Source of the DNA: Paraspadella gotoi
Lineage: Eukaryota; Chaetognatha
Direction: 5' to 3'
Assembly (NCBI GenBank): GCA_051294375.1
Contig: CM119263.1
Coordinates: forward strand, 26,068,436 to 26,132,435
Length of the DNA stretch: 64,000 bases
The notes below the pieces were generated by a model. That model made no database searches. It saw only the letters and a list, made by a program, of their open reading frames with translations, and had not been told where the DNA came from. This document shows, piece by piece, positions 55,301-64,000 of the stretch. The position numbers and the translations under genes were made by a program. The stretch's first letter is position 1. Each line of letters begins with the position of its first letter.

Positions 55301-56460
55301 TCTTGTTTTGGTATTTAAAGTCTGAAATTGTTTTAACTACAAGAATCATTATTTTGAAGCACAAAGTTTTCATTTAATCTAGATTATCCTGCGAAGGCAG
55401 TTTAGCAACATAATGAGATAAAAGCCAAAGAAACCCTCAACAGTAAAGTGGAGCACTTGGGAACATAAATTTTATTTGAGTGAACAAACAAGAATATTTA
55501 GATGTGAGATCATATGATTAAAGAGTACAAAAAATATTTTCCTTGTATTGTTTGGGGAACAGTATCATTAATGACAATATATTTATAGTAATATCCTTGG
55601 AAAATTTAAAAAAAACATTTTTTTAAAATTTTTATTAAAGATTCTGATTCTTCATAAAAAGTTAGATCAAAAATATAAAACATGTTATTTAAAATTTCAA
55701 TGCCTTCAGTATCAAAAATAGAAAAAAACATTAAAATATCCCATTTTTTTACGCTCTGTGGTAGAAACTACTATATGATGAAACGTTTTAGTTATTTTTC
55801 GCAACTTTACCCTAAAAATATCATAAAACATATTTTACAAAAGTTTTTCATTTTTTTTCCGGCTAATCCAAAACAGTTCTTAAAATTGAAAAAAATATGA
55901 TTTTGAAATTTTATGATTTTATAAGGATATTACTATAAAGAAAATTCAATTAAGGATACTGTTATGCAAAATTTATTTGAAAAAGGGCTTAATTATTTTT
56001 TATTACATATACAAAGGCAGCAAAAAAACATTGTTCCATCGCTCAATCTTTTCATCACTCTACCCTACTCAACAGCTCTTACTACTACAGAAAGAGTCTT
56101 GATCAATTAAGGCTCCCTGTTTGTCGTTATTTCATCCCTCTCACTCACAAATTTGCTGCAGTTGCGAAAATCCGCCTTGACGCTAAAATAGTCCCCGATC
56201 TGATTTCTCACGGGGTTGCAGGTTCCGGTGTTATCGCCGGTGTCGAAAGTGATGTTGTGCTGATACCCGTCGGTGATGTTCACCTCGATACGAAATTTCG
56301 GGTGAGTGTCGTCGTCGGGATCGTCGCATTGCATCGTCAGATTCGAGCCAACGCACTCGAGCATTCTCGTAGCCGACGCTCGAGGGGCGAGGAGTGGGAG
56401 AAGAAGAAAGGTTAAGGAGAGGAGGCGGGGAAGAGGAAGTGAATGTGGCCGCCGAGACAT
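24758..56460 (-). CDS. Gene 2: complete 1974-residue MUC4-like transmembrane protein (NIDO-AMOP-VWD-EGF-SEA-TM)
   Basis: Exons in transcript order: 56149-56460, 54777-54954, 54527-54643, 49482-49967, 47662-47778, 46972-47174, 43278-43451, 41017-41380, 39329-39456, 38965-39156, 38685-38904, 38037-38149, 37799-37919, 34576-34728, 34294-34497, 33949-34179, 33347-33560, 32876-33057, 28750-30346, 26915-27096, 26662-26761, 26364-26528, 24934-25004, 24758-24858. The sum is 5925 bases, exactly 1975 codons including TAA. Junction phases match gene 1 (exons 1-18) and gene 3 (exons 17-24) throughout. The product is a predicted type I membrane protein with a large adhesive ectodomain. Family knowledge: MUC4 and coral mucin-like proteins share NIDO-AMOP-VWD-EGF. 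The long EGF stalk, ZP-N-like start and PIG module are as read here. A 10-N gap lies in intron 13. No poly(A) signal is clear after the stop. Confidence 0.92.
25030..26245. mobile_element. TIR element with telomere-like interior
   Basis: The end AGAGCTCCCAGAAATATCAT at 25031 is matched in reverse by TGGTATTTCTGGGAGCTCTA at about 26224-26243. The interior (25060-25700) is rich in CCCTAA and CCTTAACCC variants. It lies in intron 22 of gene 2. No ORF of note. Confidence 0.55.
26364..26528 (-). CDS. Gene 2 exon 22: EGF end, transmembrane helix, basic stop-transfer
   Basis: After the last EGF cysteine (about residue 1873) comes an acidic linker (EKVKEIEEELSD), then an uninterrupted Ile/Val/Ala helix at about residues 1886-1913 and a run of five lysines. 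This sets the type I topology with the tail inside. The exon is 165 bases, identical in length to gene 3. Confidence 0.9.
26662..26761 (-). CDS. Gene 2 exon 21: membrane-proximal EGF, first part
   Basis: Encodes CLAYVCQNGGICKEAPGTG and PTCE; the EGF is finished in exon 22 (CTDQYEGEYC). It is 100 bases long, like its gene 3 equivalent. The acceptor is TTTTAG and the donor GTAAGT. Confidence 0.87.
26915..27096 (-). CDS. Gene 2 exon 20: second half of SEA with GS cleavage-like site
   Basis: Reads QGSINVEYLVKT then FRRVALFLRNKLN, residues about 1769-1829. G1771-S1772-I-N-V-E-Y aligns with the SEA autoproteolysis site (G|S-hydrophobic-x-V). The exon is 182 bases, the same length as the gene 3 counterpart, with phase 2 in and phase 1 out. 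Confidence 0.82.
28750..30346 (-). CDS. Gene 2 exon 19: EGF repeat stalk and first half of SEA
   Basis: A single 1597-base exon, residues about 1237-1769. About ten EGF-like units can be counted: a CPTGKWGTNC unit, then units opening INEC, INEC, VNEC, INEC, HCSPAC, INEC, VDIC, IDEC and a last PCPKSEVAQC unit. Several begin [IV][DN]EC, the calcium-binding type, with CxNTxGSFxCxC consensus. The exon ends with a non-cysteine stretch (GLRILNYN to YNEIELTS) that reads as the N-terminal half of a SEA module. An EGF array in one uninterrupted exon is unusual, and gene 3 has the same. Confidence 0.93.
30645..32764 (-). mobile_element. TIR element 3, inverted relative to elements 1 and 2
   Basis: The right-type end CAGTGTGTCCCAATACTACT starts at 30645 after TA, followed by GTCGGTTAACTTTTAC as in element 2. 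The left-type end (AAGCTTTTCTTAACAAACAG, TACCATTGGGA) lies near 32764 and has lost its last bases. Shared interior: 32460-32580 matches 13720-13800 in reverse complement. It carries an extra pyrimidine-rich block (31110-31450) and a perfect palindrome (31563-31609). It lies in intron 18 of gene 2. Confidence 0.65.
32876..33560 (-). CDS. Gene 2 exons 17-18: PIG-type Ig-like module and EGF start
   Basis: Exon 17 (33347-33560) encodes NTPPRISSS, GDVISFNITAVTTNSFPVTS and NITGAFRW, a He_PIG-like fold (inferred). By hand count 56 of 72 positions are identical to gene 1 and about 32 of 72 to gene 3. Exon 18 (32876-33057) has CDCVNGGVCN and CECPVNWEG, an EGF completed by the first codons of exon 19. 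Confidence 0.87.
33232..33321 (+). repeat. Three tandem copies of a 30-base unit
   Basis: CCAAAACTAAAGAATCTTAT and TGTTTGACAA repeat three times without change, 26 bases past the donor of gene 2 exon 17. Confidence 0.88.
33658..33880 (+). promoter_or_regulatory. LTR-like or promoter-like segment in intron 16 of gene 2
   Basis: CGACCAATCAG (CCAAT box), TATAAATAGA about 75 bases later and AATAAA about 80 bases beyond, on the plus strand. That is the order of a compact LTR or Pol II unit. No terminal TG...CA or target duplication was confirmed. Confidence 0.35.
33949..38149 (-). CDS. Gene 2 exons 12-16: VWD domain and post-VWD region
   Basis: Exons 38037-38149, 37799-37919, 34576-34728, 34294-34497 and 33949-34179, residues about 831-1105. 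GDPHISTLDGKGYTFNGLG starts the VWD (Asp834, His836), and RGLLGNMDKNPENDFIPKG then FGETW (Trp1028) ends it. The next exon has CGNDNSCLFDVHQTAS. This is the same order as in MUC4. Intron 13 (34729-37798) contains the assembly gap and a hammerhead-like element. Confidence 0.88.
35600..36390 (-). mobile_element. Hammerhead-like element body, minus orientation, next to assembly gap
   Basis: Contains a degenerate hammerhead-like motif (35611-35648: CTGATAA instead of CTGATGA, cleavage triplet GTA) and GA arrays. AGTGGTCAGATGTGAGGACA and GCTCAAAAATGAGCTGACCC match the copies at 45000 and 50500 in reverse complement. It lies in intron 13 of gene 2. Confidence 0.6.
36397..36406. other. Assembly gap (10 N)
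   Basis: Ten N, probably a gap of unknown size, in intron 13 of gene 2 at the edge of a repeat copy. Confidence 0.95.
37951..37987 (+). repeat. (CATA)n microsatellite
   Basis: Nine ATAC units between exons 12 and 13 of gene 2, in a short 117-base intron. Confidence 0.88.
38685..39456 (-). CDS. Gene 2 exons 9-11: AMOP domain
   Basis: Exons 39329-39456, 38965-39156 and 38685-38904, residues about 651-831. Pattern: ILDWAL, DTCRK, HCPC (Cys703, Cys705), FCQYTAQGNI, then CYVKKLFSNCRPGD. This fits AMOP in cysteine spacing and order. Intron 10 (38905-38964) is only 60 bases, a multiple of three and without an in-frame stop, so its retention would not break the frame. Confidence 0.84.
39725..40064. 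repeat. Small inverted-repeat element with CT array
   Basis: TTCATTAGCGGTAATTAAT (39725) and its inverse (40046-40064) flank a CT-rich array (39815-39935). The nearby motif GCAGATCC-CATTGTTT-CTCAAACTTG recurs at 38255, 40783 and 44403, and in reverse at 39684. Confidence 0.5.
40075..40445 (+). repeat. GTCC repeat family copy
   Basis: CTGTCCGTCCGTCCGTCTGA, TTGGATGGATGGATTGG and two TTTCG-GGAATCGT subrepeats. It lies in intron 8 of gene 2. Confidence 0.68.
41017..47174 (-). CDS. Gene 2 exons 6-8: NIDO domain region
   Basis: Exons 46972-47174, 43278-43451 and 41017-41380, residues about 403-651. Exon 8 carries TWLVVAAEWDHVYPLPDCDD and SFEIIIVTDGHYTVVAYN, the NIDO core. Exon 7 reads LYGAVTL and LWGDHDMR. 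Exon 6 has CTDQCC as in gene 1. The donor after exon 7 is GTAGGA, weaker than its neighbours. Confidence 0.86.
41600..43110. repeat. Unclassified repeat in intron 7 of gene 2
   Basis: GTAGATGCATCCTCTATTTC (41610) recurs as GTAGATGCTCCCTCTATTTC (42655), both followed by CCAGA-ACAACAC. AGGGTAGTGATTCAAAACTT (41669) recurs inverted near 43090. TAGAAAACTAGG and CCTTGTGTTGT are shared with 51950-52000. No recognisable protein. Confidence 0.5.
43550..44230 (+). repeat. GTCC/minisatellite repeat family, fullest copy
   Basis: Order: hairpin GTCGGATCTGCTTATCAGCA...TTCCGAC (43552-43580), ACTTTGTCGGTCC and TTGTCGGGCATTCACT flank, CCGTCC/GTCTGTCT tract, two subrepeats with TTTCGATGGAATCGTGCA and GTGTGTGGGTAGG, then a GATGCAAGTTGAAAAAAT minisatellite (44130-44200). 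No coding capacity was seen; it is probably non-autonomous. Confidence 0.72.
44988..45655. mobile_element. Foldback element with hammerhead-like termini (Penelope-like relic)
   Basis: Hammerhead-like motifs face each other at 44988-45021 (minus) and 45622-45655 (plus). Next to them TTGACAATCAATAAATTTTG and its inverse recur. The body is shared with 50530-50995 (AGCTCATTTTGAGCTCTTTT, CACCTGTCCTCACATCTGAC, TTTGTTGGAAACTCTC, CT arrays). It lies in intron 6 of gene 2. Confidence 0.65.
46054..46165 (-). pseudogene. Tc1-like transposase C-terminus relic
   Basis: The minus frame reads SLYESMPRQMQDEIDAEGRY then TKY and TAA. This matches the standard end of Tc1-family transposases (SMPRR...VI.AKGGPTKY). 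The upstream part is too decayed to follow. Confidence 0.7.
47335..47610 (+). repeat. tRNA-derived SINE, family A
   Basis: The best-preserved copy: A box TGGCTCATTGAG, B box GGGTTCAATCCC, start GTCGGGCATTGCC, end CGCCTTATCC. It lies in intron 5 of gene 2. Confidence 0.72.
47662..54643 (-). CDS. Gene 2 exons 3-5: EGF-like modules
   Basis: Exon 3 (54527-54643) is one EGF (CNKTCSGRGNC, CACEKGFSGNDC). Exon 4 (49482-49967) holds a CTCPPGY module, DDINEC and DTDECLVNNGGC Ca-binding EGF starts and CSCNAGF. Exon 5 (47662-47778) is an EGF-type unit (CSPNPCFNESAC, CHCVGYRYGPTC). Residues are about 164-403. The 4.6 kb intron between exons 3 and 4 holds the hammerhead-like element, a SINE-like repeat, the telomere-like tract and a SINE pair. 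Confidence 0.88.
48510..48557 (+). repeat. (GA)n microsatellite
   Basis: A simple GA run in intron 4 of gene 2. Confidence 0.85.
48773..49180 (-). mobile_element. Short Tc1-like element with GTGGTCAAAAAA termini
   Basis: Inverted ends are GGTGGTCAAAAAAGTTTAA (48774) and the reverse of GTGGTCAAAAAAAGTTTAA (about 49178). The minus-strand relic frame includes VWSRMKNNILQ, then a stop, then PLKANGDPIKY and a stop, resembling the Tc1 end KANGGPTKY. About 400 bases, internally deleted. Confidence 0.6.
50205..51380 (+). mobile_element. Element bracketed by about 170-base direct repeats, with hammerhead-like motif
   Basis: Direct repeats at 50205-50385 and 51205-51370 (GAATTACTCAGTTCCCACCT, ATATCTGGATATTGGGATTA, CATGAAGGATATAGGTTCCC). 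Between them lie the shared body, CT arrays, a hammerhead-like motif (50959-50994) and a hairpin (51056-51157). This resembles the pseudo-LTR layout of Penelope-like elements, without any reverse transcriptase. Confidence 0.6.
51443..51700 (+). repeat. SINE-like repeat, family B
   Basis: GGCAACAGCCGGGTTGCCTG, ATGGGGCATCTCACTGTTGG, GACGGTCTCGCTTTGCC and a GGTGTGAATATACC end. It is shared with 58482-58700, 63805-64000 (reverse) and 5180-5331 (reverse). Confidence 0.7.
52440..52565 (+). repeat. Telomere-like TTAGGG tract
   Basis: Degenerate TTAGGG, TTTAGGG and TTAAGG units (GGATTAGGGTTAGGGTTTAG). It is flanked on both sides by copies of GATCGGGATCGACA-AAACGAC (52389, 52647). Confidence 0.75.
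53111..53360 (+). repeat. tRNA-derived SINE, family C, first of a pair
   Basis: GTGGCAGCAAGACTTAAAGC start, B box GGGTTCAATCCC, and GACGGTGCCGGTATAAACAT. Nearly identical to 53588-53841. Confidence 0.7.
53588..53841 (+). repeat. tRNA-derived SINE, family C, second of a pair
   Basis: The same landmarks as 53111-53360, in direct orientation, separated by a 227-base GC-rich segment with GCTCGCTCGC repeats. Confidence 0.7.
54777..56460 (-). CDS. Gene 2 exons 1-2: signal peptide and ZP-N-like module
   Basis: Exon 1 (56149-56460, residues 1-104) begins MSRRPHSLPLPRLL with a leucine-rich core ending near APRASA, a signal peptide. The mature part has LECVG, MQCDD, TCNPV and NCSK. Exon 2 (54777-54954, to about residue 164) adds SITFTAVFQVYN, a hydrophobic strand IVFNPCYSV and FHCEF. 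The six cysteines, a YN strand and the closing C-E-F resemble ZP-N modules. The assignment is inferred by eye and would need a profile search. Confidence 0.82.
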
Positions 56461-56611
56461 TGCCGAGTTTTGAGGTCGAATGGGGTGGGTCAGCGTTATC
56501 GTAAGGGTTATCCGTGTCTATTTTTTCTTTCGTGAGTGTACAGACGTATGGAACGAAAAAAAAAGTTTTTGCAATTAATTGAAATAATAATTTGGTTGTC
56601 CTCGTTTAATC

Positions 56612-56647
<36 letters not shown>

Positions 56648-58254
56648 GCGATTCTAATTGTACCCTCCACGAAGTAGGAAAAAGTAGTATTTCGAATTTC
56701 ATGTTTGTCCTTATGCGCAGAATTTTCTTCAAACCATCGCAAAGGAATCATGAACGTCTAATTAAATGATACTTAAGAAAAATTGTCTCGCCTTCATGGT
56801 TCCACCGCTTAGCGAGCAGAGGTCGACAACATTTGAAAAATAATTTGCTTCTCGTCCTCTTTTAAAAGTTTTTAAAGTTGATTGAAAGGTTGGTACGGCT
56901 CTTGGTCGTTGACCTCGTTTCCTGAACAGCCCTTTAGTATATGGTATATTGTATATGGTATATGGTATATGGTATATTGAGGCGACTTACCACCGGTCCC
57001 TCTCTCTCTTAACTCTTCCTCCCTCCTCTTACTTCGTACCGGTCAATCTATATATAGATATATATCAATATATAGAATGTCGATTAGGTTGGAGTGATGA
57101 AAAGATTTAGCGATGGAACTATGCTTTTTTTGCTGCCTTTATATATATAATAAAAAAAATAAAATAATATGAGCTGCCCATAATTGGCAAATTAAACCTG
57201 GGAAAGTATGAATAGCAGCTGTGGCTAACAGTATGATTTGTTTTAAAAAAATATAGTAACCAATACAACACATCATCAACTGTATCAATTTTTTTTACCG
57301 AAAGTCAAGCGGAGGGGTGTATGCAGTTGTTCTGAATTTCCAACCTATCACATATCAACTTTATTTAAAGTAATCCGTCACTAAAGAGGTCTGTAAAAGA
57401 AATCAAACTTTTTTGTGGTATAAAAACTGGGTGAGAAACCGAATCATCTTTAACCAAAATAATCTTTTGCTTGAGGAGGGATATTTTTTTTTTGCAACGA
57501 GTTAGTCCCAACATGTTTGGAAGGCATTTTAAGAATGTTTTTAACACATTTTAATCAATAATTCGGGAATTTTAAAAACGTCAATGATTTTTATATCAAA
57601 TAGTATCAAAATTTTTTGTAATGATTGTTTTTTTTTTTATTTTTACTTCGTGTCAGTGGATTTGACTCACGGGGTCAAAGATCAAAAGACAAGGAAAAAT
57701 AAGGAGAAAAGAAAGAAAAGGAGAAAAGAAAGAAAAAACCTTCATTATGTATGACAGTAATGATGCCCTAACCTATTCCGTATTCGATTTCGCCATAAAA
57801 TCCCTAATTCCCTACACGCATTTTTCTCCCTTTGGTCCCGATCGATTTCGAATACCCTGATCAAATTCGCCACCACGGTTTATGGGTGCAAAGAAGAGAA
57901 TTTAGAGGAGGATCTAGGTTGTGCCCCCTCGATGGATTAAGATCGGCGACCTGAGAAATTGAGCACGGAGGCGACCAAAAAAATCTCGTCAAACCGGCTC
58001 TGGTTTTCTTCGCTTTAAATATTTCTTTATTTTTTTGAGGAAAATAGTAAAAACTAAGGAAGAATTAAGATATTTCGGAAGAAATTGCTCTCTCGACAGA
58101 AAGAAGTTGAGCTACTTTGGGTAGTATATTCTAAATATATTCTGAATTTAAGGGGATTGGTAGAGGAGAAAGGTTATAAATACTGTAAATTTGCTGACTA
58201 GTAAAGACGCATAAGAAATCAATCATTAGAAAGCGTGTTTAAAAAACTGTTTAT

Positions 58255-58480
58255 TTTAGTTTCATGTTTATGAAAATGGTACAACCAATATAAAAATTAT
58301 CCATTTATTTAAAAAATAAGCTATCTTCCCCTTGACTTTTGACAGGCTTTGGTGGTTTAAGGCCTCCATCACTCTTACAAGATAATAACAAAGCAGGTCC
58401 CTGCAAGCTTTCATTCAAGACTGTCCCACAGGCTCGTTTATTCACTCACAGAGTTCCTTTCTTCCCTATCAATTAAGTGG
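58255..58480. repeat. Interspersed repeat shared with 9395-9635 (inverted)
   Basis: GGTACAACCAATATAAAAAT, GGCTTTGGTGGTTTAAGGCC, CACTCTTACAAGATAATAAC and GCAAGCTTTCATTCAAGACT all recur in reverse complement at 9395-9635. No terminal repeats were recognised. Confidence 0.65.
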
Positions 58481-58481
58481 T

Positions 58482-58700
58482 ATTATGGCAACAGCCGGGT
58501 TGCCTGTGATGCCCATTGGGATGGGGCATCTCACTGTTGGCTTTGGGGGATTCCGAACTTCAGTGACGCCTCCAGTCACTGGCGCAGAGGGAAGTCGTTA
58601 GGATGGATGGAACACAACGCCTGGGAGGGTGTTTACCCTCCGAGCCAATGGTATTGGCTGAACGATGGTGGACGTGAAGCGGTGTGAATATACCGCCAAA
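58482..58700 (+). repeat. SINE-like repeat, family B
   Basis: The same sequence as 51443-51700 but lacking the about 30 bases around GGTTACCCTAGGACGGTCTC. It lies in the spacer between genes 2 and 3. Confidence 0.7.
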
Positions 58701-59815
58701 GTATAATATTTCAAAGATTACTATATTGTACTCCGCCCAGGCATCTAAATGTATATAAGAGCACTTGTTATTAAACCAATGAATCAGATAAAAACGCATA
58801 GAAACGAGAAACAACTCTAGAGCAACCACCCTCTACATGGCCAACATTCCAACTCCTATCAATCAACGAACAAAAATTGAATTCGAATTTTCGAATGCTC
58901 GAGATTTGGAAAAACTTCTTGTGACGAAACTCCTTCGCTCGCCCTCAAAAAAATCAAGAATGAACTTTCCCTCTCAAAGATTCGCGTTTAAGTAGTTTCC
59001 AAATTTAGAACGCCGCCTCCGCGGTTACTAACGTCGTCTTCATCGTCGTTGTCGGCGTCATTGATCGACCGCGGGGCCTCTAGATATCCTGGATCGATCA
59101 AACCGGCGAAACCAGTTTTTTTTTTTTTTTGTTTTTAATTCGTTGTAGAATTGGAAAATTATTTTATTTTCGTCTCGAAGTGAAGGGCGTTAACCGAAAT
59201 TGGCCAGGCGTGACGCAAGACGCTTTCGTAGGTGGCGCGCGTCATCGGCGGTTGAGTTGAGATGATGTTTAGTTAATATTTAGTTAATATTTCAGTTATC
59301 TATCAATCGTGTCAGTTTTCCGTACTAACGTACGCAGTCAGTGATCATAACTATCAGAGATTTCGAATTGACAAAATTACTCTCCCTTCCACCCACCCCC
59401 TTTCTCTCTCTCTTTTTTCTATTTCTATATATTTCCGGAATTCTGGAATTCCAGTTTAGAAATAATTGCCAACATGAAACGTCAAATAACTCGGTACCAA
59501 TAACCTCGTATATGAAAATCACAGAAGTTTTACATACAATTTACATTTTCTAACAGTTTTTAAATTATAACACACATGACTCAAATAAAAAAAAATAACC
59601 AGTGGATTCTGTTTAATAACCCGAAAAAATTTAAAATACGAGGAAAGTTTAAAATTGTTGCGGAAAAAATATTCTCATTGCAAAACTATTCATTTCATTA
59701 CTTTCTCCACCGACCCAGCTTTTATGACTCGTCGCAGTTTAACAACGCGCTCTCTCACTCTCTCACTCTCTCACTCTCTCTCTCTCTCTCTTTCTTTTTC
59801 TCTCTCCCAGCCCCT

Positions 59816-63704
<3,889 letters not shown>

Positions 63705-63804
63705 CTGCGAAGGTGAGAAGATAAAAGCGTTACAAATCGATTTGCAAAGCAGCAATTGGTTGTAACTAGGAGTTAAGGAAGTAAAGGCAAAAGTATTAAT
63801 GCGT

Positions 63805-64000
63805 TGCGGTATATTCACACCGCCTCACATCCACCATCGTTCAGCCATTCCACAGTCCTAGTGACTTCCTTCCCTTTGCGTTGGCAAAGCGAGACCGTCC
63901 TAGGGTAACCGCGCCAGTGACTGAAAGAGTCACTGAGGGCCGGAAGCCCCCAAAGCCTGTGATGCCTGTGATGACCCATCCCAATGGGCATCACAGGTAA
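63805..64000 (-). repeat. SINE-like repeat, family B, reverse
   Basis: GGTATATTCACACCGCCTCA, GCAAAGCGAGACCGTCCTAG and CCCATCCCAATGGGCATCAC. It runs to the window edge, inside an intron of gene 3. Confidence 0.7.

Larger units (their letters stand above)
56461..59815. other. Spacer between gene 3 stop and gene 2 start
   Basis: Holds a long poly(A) run (56612-56645), TATATGG repeats near 56940-56975, a CG-rich patch (57835-57990), a diverged repeat (58255-58480), a family B SINE-like repeat (58482-58700) and a second CG-rich patch (58880-59280). No supported ORF. Confidence 0.6.

Overview
This window is nuclear DNA from a metazoan. Its genes have short exons split by canonical GT-AG introns, it encodes extracellular-matrix domains known only from animals (NIDO, AMOP, VWD, SEA, Ca-binding EGF), and it is AT-rich and full of DNA transposons, tRNA-derived SINEs and GA/CT microsatellites. 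The species cannot be read from the sequence. The style (large AT-rich introns, Tc1-like relics, TTAGGG-like islands, a tandem family of MUC4-like adhesion receptors) fits a marine or early-branching invertebrate, but that is an inference.

All supported coding sequence is on the minus strand and belongs to one tandem family of three paralogues, here called gene 1 (left), gene 2 (middle) and gene 3 (right). Gene 2 (start 56460, stop 24758) is complete: 24 exons joined by hand give 5925 coding bases, that is 1974 residues plus stop. Its order is signal peptide, N-terminal ZP-N-like module, EGF modules, NIDO, AMOP, VWD, MUC4-type post-VWD region, Ig-like (PIG) module, EGF, a 1.6 kb exon with about ten EGF repeats, a SEA module with a GS cleavage-like site, EGF, a single transmembrane helix and a 61-residue cytoplasmic tail. 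Gene 1 (start 22199) has exons 1-18 in the window; its EGF array, SEA, membrane and tail exons should lie left of base 1. Gene 3 has its last eight exons (equivalent to exons 17-24; stop 59816); its 5' part lies right of base 64000. Exon phases match at every exon shared between copies, and most exon lengths match exactly.

Intergenic spacers are short: 22206-24757 between genes 1 and 2, and 56461-59815 between genes 2 and 3. Most of the window is intron filled with repeats: three copies of a TIR element with TA target sites; decayed Tc1-like transposase ends; foldback elements carrying a hammerhead-ribozyme-like motif (Penelope-like relics); a family with GTCC repeats, about 170-base subrepeats and a 19-base minisatellite; four tRNA-derived SINE types; another SINE-like repeat; degenerate telomere-like tracts; and long GA/CT arrays.

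The three proteins are probably type I cell-surface receptors or membrane mucin-like adhesion molecules. They present an adhesive NIDO-AMOP-VWD head on an EGF stalk, with a SEA module that could cleave near the membrane and a tail with a conserved tyrosine motif. No plus-strand gene, rRNA, intact tRNA gene or CRISPR array was found.
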